A DNA stretch of 64,000 nucleotides from Algoriphagus ratkowskyi (GTDB taxonomy: Bacteria > Bacteroidota > Bacteroidia > Cytophagales > Cyclobacteriaceae): positions 62,001-126,000 of the forward strand of contig NZ_MSSV01000005.1 of assembly GCF_002150505.1 (NCBI RefSeq). Reading direction: 5' to 3'. This document shows positions 28,778 through 36,603 of this stretch, piece after piece; position 1 is the stretch's first letter; every line of letters starts with the position of its first letter. The notes beneath the pieces were generated by a model. That model was given only the letters and a program-made list of their open reading frames with translations. It was not told where the DNA came from and ran no database searches. Both the position numbers and the translations under genes were made by a program.

Positions 28778-29978
28778 GTTGATTAACAAAATCTGTCAAG
28801 TAAATAAACTCAATCGTCAAATCCCCGTCACGTGCAATAGTCGCGCGTTCTAGTAGTCCCGAGTTTTCTTCCAAAAGCGCAGGAATCACCCATTTCATCA
28901 ATTGATTACCAAACTCCTGACTCGCTTCTCGAGGAAGTTCACAGGGCAAATTATCTATAGCCATTACGGAGATGCTTGTCTGACTGCCAAAAGCTGGTAT
29001 TTTTTGTCCTGTAAATCGATCCACATCATAAACAGGATTAGCAATCGTGGTGGAAGAAATCGTGGTAGGAATGGGGCCTCCCACATCACAACTCACATCC
29101 GCTATCACTGAAAGCTGAAAATCATCAGGTGCGATATCTTTAATAGTAAATAGTCGAGGAGCATCTGGATTCCAATAGGCTCCAGAAATCATCAGCTCGC
29201 CCGCCTCTGCAAATTTCTGAAAATGGCTTTCATAAAGGCCTGGATTTGAATAAAACTCTTGTCTATCAAAACCCCCGTCTGATTTGCGTCTGTTATAATC
29301 AGGTGAACTCAACTTCACATAAACTGGCTCTTCAAAATATCCATGTAAGAAGTCATGTACCGAAACTTCACGAATCTTCAAAGAATTCAACACTTCCAAT
29401 GCACCACCGCCCACACGACCTGAGCCAGTCAGAATAATTTTCACCGGCGGCAGCTGCACTTTAGCAAGCTCGCTATGAAGCTCTTTCAGATCTGCACATT
29501 CATTAGCTCGTTTGATATCAAATAAATCAGTCTTCTTGCCATAGGTCCAGAAAGCATTGTATGAACCAACTATGCCTGCCCATCTTCCGAAGGCGACCAC
29601 ACGATTACCGTCCTCGCCCTTTAAAACTTCATAATCTATCAATCGGATGTTTTTTTCCAAAACAGCTTGAAGTAGCTTTCTATTATAAGGTTGTTTTTTG
29701 AGTGTATGAGAAAAGAAAAAGTAAGTCTTCCCAGCTATCAACTGATCTATGGGCACCTCTTTCACTCCGAAAAGCACATCACAATCAGAAATATCATCGG
29801 ACACCATTATTCCCGCATCTATAAATTCCTGGTCAGAAAAAGATCGTATAGAACTGGATTGTACCAGAATACTGAGCTTCCCTTCGTATTCCTTCTGAAT
29901 AGATTTCAACTGAACAGGTGTAAATGGAACTCGTTTATCAGGCGTGTTTTTTCCTTCGCGGATTATTCCGATTTTCAT
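28770..29978 (-). CDS. Saccharopine/lysine dehydrogenase-like (AlaDH/PNT-fold) oxidoreductase
   Basis: 402 residues. The N-terminal part (KIGIIREGKNTPDKRVPFTPVQ) matches the alanine dehydrogenase/transhydrogenase N-terminal domain, with KEVPIDQLIAGKTYFFFSHT as in lysine-forming saccharopine dehydrogenases. The nucleotide fold has ILTGSGRVGGGALEVL (near 190), followed by IADVSCDVGGPIPTTISSTTI. Best guess is an NAD(P)-dependent enzyme of the saccharopine dehydrogenase (LYS1-like) group; the exact substrate is not certain. Overlap with deoC by 8 bases indicates an operon, although no metabolic link is obvious. Confidence 0.75.
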   Translation of the reverse strand: MKIGIIREGKNTPDKRVPFTPVQLKSIQKEYEGKLSILVQSSSIRSFSDQEFIDAGIMVSDDISDCDVLFGVKEVPIDQLIAGKTYFFFSHTLKKQPYNRKLLQAVLEKNIRLIDYEVLKGEDGNRVVAFGRWAGIVGSYNAFWTYGKKTDLFDIKRANECADLKELHSELAKVQLPPVKIILTGSGRVGGGALEVLNSLKIREVSVHDFLHGYFEEPVYVKLSSPDYNRRKSDGGFDRQEFYSNPGLYESHFQKFAEAGELMISGAYWNPDAPRLFTIKDIAPDDFQLSVIADVSCDVGGPIPTTISSTTIANPVYDVDRFTGQKIPAFGSQTSISVMAIDNLPCELPREASQEFGNQLMKWVIPALLEENSGLLERATIARDGDLTIEFIYLTDFVNQHE

Positions 29979-30008
29979 GTGTTTATATTTGTTTTATTAA
30001 GGCCACAT

Positions 30009-30037
30009 GGAATCTCGCATGGTAGGTAATCACCCCA
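30009..30037 (+). repeat. Intergenic repeat element, copy A
   Basis: GGAATCTCGCA (30009-30019) and TCACCCCA (30030-30037), separated by 10 bases. The same two blocks, spaced by 9 bases, occur at 56783-56810. Both copies lie in short intergenic regions. Only two copies are visible, so a dispersed repeat family is inferred. Confidence 0.4.
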
Positions 30038-30106
30038 CCGTGCAACGTTCTTTGTCATGCTCGATTTCATAAAAATTTTAGTTACTCCGAAATTTAATAT
30101 ACACCA

Positions 30107-30685
30107 ATGAATTATGTACTGCTAGCTCTCAGCTGGATGGTTTTCTACACCTTACATTCCATTTTAGCTGCTTCCAAGTTAAAAAAAATTATGGAGGGAA
30201 AATTGGGAAATTCTTATAAATGGTATCGCCTGATCTACACTTTGTTTTCACTCATCTTTTTTTTGGGTATCATGATCCAATCAGTGTTAATTCCCAAAAC
30301 TGTACTGATTCCAAAAACTGATTTGACAGATTACTTGGGCTATATGTTTGCCGGTTTTGGAACAATCATCGCCACAAAGTCCAGCAAAAATTACTCCCTG
30401 AAGAAATTCATAGGTCTTAGGCCTTCAGCAAAAAAAGATGAATCATTAGTAACTTCTGGACTTTACTCCAAAATTCGTCATCCTCTTTATGCTGGTCTTG
30501 TGTTAATATTCCTTGGATATTTCTTGTTTGCTGGTTCTATGAGTGCTGCTATTCATCTTGGCTGTCTACTAGTATACTTACCCTTTGGGATCTATTTTGA
30601 GGAAAAGAACCTACTTAAACAATTTGGCGAGCAGTATCAAAAATACAAAGAAGAAGTCCCAGCCATTATACCCAAGTTGTGGTAA
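30107..30685 (+). CDS. Isoprenylcysteine carboxyl methyltransferase-like (ICMT/PEMT/NnrU-type) membrane protein
   Basis: 192-residue protein with about five helices. The C-terminal half (SGLYSKIRHPLYAGLVLIFLGYFL, then YFEEKNLLKQFGEQYQKYKEEVPAIIPKLW) is the ICMT/PEMT SAM-binding signature (RHPxY ... EExxLxxxFGxxYxxY). The methyl acceptor is unknown. There is a short internal duplication in the second loop: VLIPKT occurs twice in a row (DNA ~30286-30321), so one copy is probably a recent insertion of six codons. Confidence 0.8.
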   Translation: MNYVLLALSWMVFYTLHSILAASKLKKIMEGKLGNSYKWYRLIYTLFSLIFFLGIMIQSVLIPKTVLIPKTDLTDYLGYMFAGFGTIIATKSSKNYSLKKFIGLRPSAKKDESLVTSGLYSKIRHPLYAGLVLIFLGYFLFAGSMSAAIHLGCLLVYLPFGIYFEEKNLLKQFGEQYQKYKEEVPAIIPKLW

Positions 30686-30727
30686 GATTAGAGAACTGAA
30701 ATATGACTTAGACCATTGAAAATGCTA

Positions 30728-31330
30728 CTATTTTAATTGTGGCAAGCTTAACTTGTATTTCATAGAAAGTAGTCTGATCACAATAATTACAACAATGGAA
30801 ATTAGCAGATTAAGATCCCGAGCGATTTCTAAATGGTCGAGAATCAAATACACTATAGCTCCAGCCAAACAGGCAGAAGCATAAACTTCCTTGCGGAAAA
30901 GAATTGGAATTTGGTTGGTCAAAGTATCTCTGATCACTCCCCCCATTACTGCTGTGAACATACCCATGATAGCTGCTATCTCTGGCCTCATACCAAGACT
31001 TAAGGCTTTTTCCACGCCAAGTACCGTGAAAAATGCGATGCCAAGTGTATCAAATAGGAAGAATGTCTTACGTAGCCTGCTTAAAAAATTAGTGAATGTA
31101 AATGCCGCTAAAATTCCTGCCAAAATCGCATATAGAAAAACCACATCTCCAATCCATACCAGTGGATAACTATCCAGCAAGATGTCCCTAAGTGTACCTC
31201 CACCTATAGCAGTGATAAAACCCGTAAACCCAGCACCAAACATGTCGTGCTCTAGTTCCCGAATTGCCAAAGCACCCGATATGGCAAAAACAAAGGTTCC
31301 AACTAATTCTAATCCGTATTGTAAATCCAT
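30728..31330 (-). CDS. TRIC / UPF0126 family membrane channel
   Basis: 200 residues, seven predicted helices from two repeated UPF0126 units: FAISGALAIRELEHDMFGAGFTGFITAIGGGTLRDILLD and the second FDTLGIAFFTVLGVEKAL ... GMFTAVMGGVIRDTLTNQIPILF. The GGGTLRD and GGVIRD turns are the family hallmark. Prokaryotic homologues form trimeric cation channels; a role in glycine transport has also been discussed. It stands alone. Confidence 0.9.
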   Translation of the reverse strand: MDLQYGLELVGTFVFAISGALAIRELEHDMFGAGFTGFITAIGGGTLRDILLDSYPLVWIGDVVFLYAILAGILAAFTFTNFLSRLRKTFFLFDTLGIAFFTVLGVEKALSLGMRPEIAAIMGMFTAVMGGVIRDTLTNQIPILFRKEVYASACLAGAIVYLILDHLEIARDLNLLISIVVIIVIRLLSMKYKLSLPQLK

Positions 31331-31507
31331 CTAAAAATAATGTTGACCTCTTATCTCACTTATACATAAGCTACTGCAAAGCTCTGCAATTATTCTGAAT
31401 CATGAGACAAAATCACTGGTTTAAAAGAACGAAATGGTCCCGTGCGTAAGACACCAACGGTGGCGCAAATCTCTAATCTCTTTTCTCCACTCTCCTTCTT
31501 TAATCTC

Positions 31508-32125
31508 TCATATCGTCTTTTCCATCACAAAAACTCCCATTGTCCGCTGTCCATGAACCAGCACAGATTTGGGATGCTCCAGAAATCGTAATCCCCTTTC
31601 TTGCAACTTATTCACATGAGCTTCTGTCAGTAAAAACCGGCTTGATCCATCCGGAAGCAAGTATTTTCCTTCCCCAAGAGCTTGACTATTTTCCAATATT
31701 CCTCCAAAAGCTGTTGTCATCCGAAACCATAAAACTCCTCCTGGTTTTAGTACTCGGAGCATCTCGTCCATCATTTGCCAAAAATTAGTTTCGTCATTCG
31801 CAAAGTGTAACACGGCCGAGCAGATTACCGCATCAAATGCCTCTTTATGGAAAGGTATTTCTTCTAATCCTGCTACCTGAAATCTATGTGAATCATAGCT
31901 CTTGTCCAGACTCTTTGACATGTATCTACAGTACTGAATAGCCGTTTCGTTCTGATCAATGCCGAAAATTTGATATGCACCATTGACGAAATAAACAGCA
32001 TTCCTTCCTTCTCCACAGCCTGCATCAAGGATTATCATTTCTGTAGAAAACCTGCCTTTCAGAATCTGATCAAGCAAGTAGATATCAATGTTGCCAAGTA
32101 ATTTATTCAGTTCAGAGATGTTCAT
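31508..32125 (-). CDS. Class I SAM-dependent methyltransferase
   Basis: 205 residues with motif I ILDAGCGEGRNAVYFVNGAYQIFGIDQNE, followed by FDAVICSAVLHFAND and the MLRVLKPGGVLWFRM segment typical of Methyltransf_11 enzymes. Its ATG (32125) lies inside the end of the patatin gene, a 14-base overlap, indicating coupled translation. Substrate unknown. Confidence 0.85.
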   Translation of the reverse strand: MNISELNKLLGNIDIYLLDQILKGRFSTEMIILDAGCGEGRNAVYFVNGAYQIFGIDQNETAIQYCRYMSKSLDKSYDSHRFQVAGLEEIPFHKEAFDAVICSAVLHFANDETNFWQMMDEMLRVLKPGGVLWFRMTTAFGGILENSQALGEGKYLLPDGSSRFLLTEAHVNKLQERGLRFLEHPKSVLVHGQRTMGVFVMEKTI

Positions 32126-33014
32126 TTTCCCATTTATCTAAGGCTTGAATTGCTTTTTGTCTTCCTACTTCTATCATTTCCTCCGCACGGTGAAATTCTA
32201 ACGTTCCTGCTTGATTCCTTGCCACTTGTATCGAAACATCAACCTCAAATTTTTCTATTAACAAGGCCGAAAAGCGATCTTGAAGTAAGTCAAAAGAACG
32301 GTTCATCAAACTGATAGAACTAAGAGAAGCAGGCTTTTCTTCTTTTACTTGCTCGGGAAAATACTGACGCATTTTTGTGCGGTAATCTGTTACCCAAGCA
32401 GGCATGGAAAGGTAGCTTTTGCCCGTAGGATCTTTTTTTGGAGGTAATATCAATTCAGAATCATTGGCATTCAATCCTACAACTACAATCATATTTTCTT
32501 CTGCTTGCTGTAATAGTGAAAGCGGGACAGGATTCAGCACGCCACCATCGATCAATTCATGGCGTTGGAATCGCGCGGGTTGAAAAACAGTAGGAATGCT
32601 TCCCGAAGCTCGAATGGCCGCATATAAACTCCCATCTCTAAAAACGACTTCTTTGGCATTGATATAATCCACAGCATTGCAATAAAATGGAATGTCCAAA
32701 TCCTCAATTTGGCAATCCTTTACTACCTTTTTTAAGGCATTATAGACCTTTTCTCCTTTGATAAATCCCTTGCTGGAAAATGTAAAATCCATTAGCGAAA
32801 ACACGTCAAGTCTATCCAAATGGCAAATCCAATCCTTAAATTCATCCATTTTACCCGCTGCATACATGCCTCCGACTAATGCTCCAGCTGAGCAACCTGC
32901 AATTTCAGCGATGTAATACCCACGTTTTTCCAGCTCTTCAATGACTCCCACGTGCGCTAATCCCCGCGCTCCACCGCTGCTCAAAACCAATGATACTGAT
33001 TTCCTATTCTTCAT
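32112..33014 (-). CDS. Patatin-like phospholipase (RssA/NTE type)
   Basis: 300-residue lipid acyl hydrolase. Oxyanion-hole motif SSGGARGLAHVGVIEELEKRG, nucleophile elbow GCSAGALVG and the catalytic Asp in IDGGVLNPVP form the Ser-Asp dyad. No signal peptide or membrane helix is present, so it is probably cytosolic. Forms a two-gene operon with the overlapping methyltransferase. Confidence 0.9.
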   Translation of the reverse strand: MKNRKSVSLVLSSGGARGLAHVGVIEELEKRGYYIAEIAGCSAGALVGGMYAAGKMDEFKDWICHLDRLDVFSLMDFTFSSKGFIKGEKVYNALKKVVKDCQIEDLDIPFYCNAVDYINAKEVVFRDGSLYAAIRASGSIPTVFQPARFQRHELIDGGVLNPVPLSLLQQAEENMIVVVGLNANDSELILPPKKDPTGKSYLSMPAWVTDYRTKMRQYFPEQVKEEKPASLSSISLMNRSFDLLQDRFSALLIEKFEVDVSIQVARNQAGTLEFHRAEEMIEVGRQKAIQALDKWENEHL

Positions 33015-33074
33015 AGTAGATTAGAAATTATCAACTAAATTTAAGCTGAAAAACCTTCAACGAAAGTACACAAT

Positions 33075-33497
33075 ATGAGCCAATTCAAACCCTTTCACCT
33101 GGCTTTCCCAATAAGGGACATCGCCGAAACCAGAGCATTCTATGGAGATCTTCTAGGCTGCGAAATTGGAAGAAGCACCGACAAATGGATAGATTTCAAC
33201 TTCTTTGGACACCAACTCTCAGCACATATCAAACCTGAGGAATTAGCACTTGCCCACACGAATACCGTGGATGGAAAGTACGTTCCTGTTAGGCATTTTG
33301 GTGCGATATTACCTTGGGGCGAATGGCATGAATTAGCCGATAAACTGAAGTCACATGGAATTGAATTTGTGATCGAACCTTACATCCGTTTTCAAGGTGA
33401 AGTAGGAGAGCAGGCTACTATGTTTTTCCTTGATCCCTGCGGAAATGCTTTAGAATTCAAATCCTTTCAGGACGAATCTCAGATTTTCGCCAAATAA
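33075..33497 (+). CDS. VOC-family (glyoxalase/dioxygenase-fold) protein
   Basis: 140 residues. Starts [30 protein letters not shown], the usual first beta-alpha-beta unit with a metal-ligand His, and ends with [17 protein letters not shown] carrying the ligand Glu. Substrate unknown. The BioF-like gene starts 10 bases after its stop, so they are likely co-transcribed. Confidence 0.85.
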   Translation: MSQFKPFHLAFPIRDIAETRAFYGDLLGCEIGRSTDKWIDFNFFGHQLSAHIKPEELALAHTNTVDGKYVPVRHFGAILPWGEWHELADKLKSHGIEFVIEPYIRFQGEVGEQATMFFLDPCGNALEFKSFQDESQIFAK

Positions 33498-33507
33498 ATT
33501 CTCTAAT

Positions 33508-34569
33508 TTGAAACCTCACTACTTAGACTCTGGAATCGGTCGGACGATCACTATTGAAGGAAGAAATTATCTCTATTTCAGTGGAACTTCTTATCTGGGA
33601 ATTGGCCAAGAAAAATCTTTTCTAAATCAACTATCGGAAAATCTATTTCGATTTGGAGCGAATCATGGCCAAAGTAGGATCAATTCTATTCGTCTTCAGG
33701 TTTTTGATGCGTTCGAAAATCAGTTTGCACAAAATGCTGGCGCAGAAGCTGCTGCAGTTCTGAGCTCAGGATATATCGCAGGAATCGCAGCATGGAAAGC
33801 TCTAGCGCAAGATGCTGTTGAAATCTGGATCGCTCCAGATAGCCACTCAGCTGTAGTACCAGACAATTTTTCCCCTTCCATCCAATTTAATTTTACACAA
33901 TGGAAAAATCATTGTCTTGCACAGTCAGAAAGCCTTTCTCAAAGAAAAATATTATTAATCGGAAATGCCGTAGATCCCTTTGCCTGTGAAATTCATGACT
34001 ACACGTGGGTAAAGGAAATCGCTCAAAAACACGAGGTTAGTCTCTTGATCGATGACAGTCATGCCTTCGGAGCCATTGGAAATAGCATCTATGGAACTTA
34101 CAAAAAATGGGCTGACTCAGCTTATAACTTGCTGGTGTCAGGTTCGCTTGGAAAAGGATTGAGCTTGCCTGCTGGAATAATTTTGGGAGAAGAATCTCAG
34201 ATATATAAAATCAAAGCCACGCCACTTTTCGGAGGTGCATCGCCTGGATCACCAGCTCATCTGAAGACTTTCTTAGACATGGAGAAACTCTACCTGAAAA
34301 AGAAAAAATGGTTAGAAGATGCTTGTGGCATTTTTGCACAAGAGACAACACACATTCCGCAAATCCATGGAAGTCGGGATTTCCCAGTATTTGTGTGCAA
34401 TGATGCTAGTTGGACCAAAGAATTCGAAAAAGCTGGAATCATTACTTCTTCATTTCCTTACCCGACCGCGGAAAGTCCTACTGTAAACAGAATCGTACTA
34501 TCTGCTTATCATGAACTGGAAGACTTGATGTATCTCAATCAGGTGATTCGTGATCTAGCAAAATCATAA
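33508..34569 (+). CDS. PLP-dependent alpha-oxoamine synthase / aminotransferase, BioF-like
   Basis: 353 residues, fold type I PLP enzyme. NHGQSRINSIRLQVFDAFENQFAQ, IDDSHAFGAIG (the Asp binding the pyridine N) and the Schiff-base Lys in VSGSLGKGLSLPAGI resemble 8-amino-7-oxononanoate synthase and 2-amino-3-ketobutyrate CoA ligase. It is shorter than typical BioF (~385-400), lacks most of the N-terminal segment, and no other biotin genes are near, so the reaction is uncertain. The only good start is TTG 33508. Confidence 0.75.
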   Translation: MKPHYLDSGIGRTITIEGRNYLYFSGTSYLGIGQEKSFLNQLSENLFRFGANHGQSRINSIRLQVFDAFENQFAQNAGAEAAAVLSSGYIAGIAAWKALAQDAVEIWIAPDSHSAVVPDNFSPSIQFNFTQWKNHCLAQSESLSQRKILLIGNAVDPFACEIHDYTWVKEIAQKHEVSLLIDDSHAFGAIGNSIYGTYKKWADSAYNLLVSGSLGKGLSLPAGIILGEESQIYKIKATPLFGGASPGSPAHLKTFLDMEKLYLKKKKWLEDACGIFAQETTHIPQIHGSRDFPVFVCNDASWTKEFEKAGIITSSFPYPTAESPTVNRIVLSAYHELEDLMYLNQVIRDLAKS

Positions 34570-34762
34570 AAAGATCTAGTTTGTAAAATGGATAAACTAG
34601 AATATGATTATCCGCAATCCTGCCAGTACCATTATTTTCTTTGCTCAACAGGCTGGAAGACCGATGACGGGTGACCGAAGTAGCCTCATTTCCAGTGTTT
34701 AACATTAAATTAATCCTTATTTTATATTTTAATACTGAAAATGCGGATATACACAAAATAGT

Positions 34763-34999
34763 ATGATACAGAAGAAATAACCTCCCATCTACCGCTCTAT
34801 TCTTAATTTTTACTTCATTTTAATTCTGCCGACTTCTATACTAACTATCATTGCTATGGCATTTTTCAATGATGAACCTATCACATTGGATCAGCTGAAA
34901 AGTCCAAAACTGTGGCTTGGTTTCATTGCTTTCCAGTTAGTATTTGGAACTTGTATGTACTTTTGGGATTACAAATCTCGATCTAAGGAATTTAGATAA
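34763..34999 (+). pseudogene. First copy of a tandem small-membrane-protein family, broken by an in-frame stop
   Basis: Reads M-I-Q-K-K-stop, then continues in the same frame as PPIYRSILNFYFILILP and on to a TAA at 34997-34999 (78 codons in all). The part after the TAA (34778-34780) aligns along its whole length with the next two genes: xPxxYRSxxNFW at the start, two hydrophobic helices, and a basic tail. The two siblings have KKKTPFVYRS and TKKPTPFIYRS here, so the stop most likely arose from a single base change in a Lys, Gln or Glu codon. Internal re-start at a downstream ATG (34857) would lose the first helix. Confidence 0.75.
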
Positions 35000-35041
35000 A
35001 ATGCCTAATCGTAATACTAACAACCAAATTCAAATAAACTA

Positions 35042-35314
35042 ATGGAAATACAGGAAGACACAGACAGAAATTCTAAGAAGAAAACTCCATTTGTTTATCG
35101 CTCATTTTTTAACTTCTGGCTGGCAGTCTTATTACCGGGAAGTATTATTATTACGATGGGAGGCCAGTTTTTCAAAAGTGACCCACTTTGGGCTGACTTT
35201 TTAAAATTGCCTTCAACCTATGCTAGAATCTTAATATTCCAATTGATATTGGGGATTTGGTTGTATTATAAAGAGTATAAGCCGAAGTCAGCTAAATTTA
35301 AAGAAGATGCCTGA
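35042..35314 (+). CDS. Small two-helix membrane protein, second tandem copy
   Basis: 90 residues, function unknown. A charged N-terminus (MEIQEDTDRNSKKKTPFVYRS) is followed by a hydrophobic helix (FFNFWLAVLLPGSIIITM), a loop of ~25 residues, a second helix (ARILIFQLILGIWLYY) and a Lys-rich tail. It is a paralogue of the neighbours at 34763 and 35348, sharing YRSxxNFW and the overall layout at low identity, so the duplication is old. Confidence 0.7.
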   Translation: MEIQEDTDRNSKKKTPFVYRSFFNFWLAVLLPGSIIITMGGQFFKSDPLWADFLKLPSTYARILIFQLILGIWLYYKEYKPKSAKFKEDA

Positions 35315-35347
35315 TTGGAATTCCAGGATGCAAATTCAACTTTCACT

Positions 35348-35614
35348 ATGAAAAAACATAATATCAAGCGTACAACTACCAAAAAGCCAACGCCTTTTAT
35401 TTATAGATCATTTCTCAACTTCTGGCTAATAGTTATCCTTCCAGCAACTTTAGCAGCGCTGACTATCTCCAAGCTTTATTACAATAACACAATCAATTTC
35501 GAGCCTCTAAAAGAACCAAACACCTGGCTATACTTCGTTATACTTCAGGTTTTTTTAACTTTTTTCACCTATCTCTGGGTTTACCGAATTAAATCGAAAG
35601 TGTATAAGAGTTAA
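35348..35614 (+). CDS. Small two-helix membrane protein, third tandem copy
   Basis: 88 residues from ATG 35348 (the frame is open from a TTG at 35315, which directly abuts the previous stop but lacks conservation). Basic N-terminus (MKKHNIKRTTTKKPTPFIYRS), helix (FLNFWLIVILPATLAALTI), loop with EPLKEPNTWLYF, second helix (VILQVFLTFFTYLWV) and a basic tail. The motif YRSxLNFW is shared with the two preceding copies. No domain recognised. Confidence 0.7.
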   Translation: MKKHNIKRTTTKKPTPFIYRSFLNFWLIVILPATLAALTISKLYYNNTINFEPLKEPNTWLYFVILQVFLTFFTYLWVYRIKSKVYKS

Positions 35615-35647
35615 GAATATTTATCTTAGGCTAAACAACAACCTAAA

Positions 35648-36580
35648 ATGAAAACCATACGCTACTTCCTATTTCTTTTGGCTTTTTTGCCAACCCTCAC
35701 TTTTTCCCAAAACCTAGCTGAAAAGCTCGGATATGCCAAAGATGCGAAGCTACTCATCATTCATGGAGATGATGTGGGCGTCTCGCATTCACAGACCAAA
35801 GCGACTTTCGATGCAATGAAGAATGGTGTTGTGAACTCCACTAGTATGATGGTGCCTACAGGTTGGTCAGCAGAAGTAGGGGAAATGGCAAAAGAAATGC
35901 CTAATGCAGATATCGGAATTCATATTACGCTAACGAATGAGTGGCTGAATTTCAACTGGGGACCAGAAGCTGGAAGAACAGCGGTTCCTGGTTTAGCAAA
36001 TGAAAAAGGGCACATGTTCCCTGATTGTGAACAAGTGACTGCGAATGCAAGTCCTGAGGAAGTGGAGAAAGAAATTCGTGCACAAATCAAAGCTGCTAAT
36101 CTAATGGGGATCACGCCAACTCATCTTGATTCTCACATGGGCTGTATCTTCTATGGCCGCCCGGAGTATTTAGCTTCTTACCTCAAGATTGCTCAGGAGC
36201 TAAAAATACCTGCAATGATTAATCAACAAATGGTAGATGGGATTGTAAAGCCCAATTCAGCATTATTCTCAGGAATAAATGTGGATAAGTTCCCTGTGGT
36301 CGATCAGCTTTTTATGGCTGAGCCAAAAGATTACGAGGCTGGCATGGAAGCTTATTATACAAATTCGCTTAATAATCTGACATCAGGATTGAATGTGATT
36401 TTGATTCATCTGGCTTTTGATGATGAAGAAATGAATGCGGTAACAAAAGATCATGACACCTATCATGCGCCATGGAGACAAGCAGATTATGACTTCTTCA
36501 CCAGTGAAAAAGCCAGAGAACTATTAAAGATGAATAAGGTGCAATTGGTGACTTGGAGAGAAGTAGGTAAAACGATGTAG
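35648..36580 (+). CDS. Secreted YdjC/ChbG-family carbohydrate deacetylase
   Basis: 310 residues with a signal peptide (MKTIRYFLFLLAFLPTLTFS). The YdjC fold metal-site motifs are present: LLIIHGDDVGVSHSQT (Asp), ADIGIHITLTNEW (His) and THLDSHMGCIF (His). Family members remove acetyl groups from sugars such as chitobiose; here the export signal suggests action on an external or periplasmic glycan. The next gene, a glycosidase-like lipoprotein, starts 23 bases downstream, supporting a carbohydrate role. Confidence 0.87.
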   Translation: MKTIRYFLFLLAFLPTLTFSQNLAEKLGYAKDAKLLIIHGDDVGVSHSQTKATFDAMKNGVVNSTSMMVPTGWSAEVGEMAKEMPNADIGIHITLTNEWLNFNWGPEAGRTAVPGLANEKGHMFPDCEQVTANASPEEVEKEIRAQIKAANLMGITPTHLDSHMGCIFYGRPEYLASYLKIAQELKIPAMINQQMVDGIVKPNSALFSGINVDKFPVVDQLFMAEPKDYEAGMEAYYTNSLNNLTSGLNVILIHLAFDDEEMNAVTKDHDTYHAPWRQADYDFFTSEKARELLKMNKVQLVTWREVGKTM

Positions 36581-36603
36581 TTTTGTAGGCAAATTCAGTT
36601 TCC

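Noticed and set aside
31452..31462. Small hairpin CACCAACGGTG between the TRIC and methyltransferase genes
   Set aside because: Only four stem pairs, no T run and no second copy seen in the window; not enough to call a terminator or repeat.
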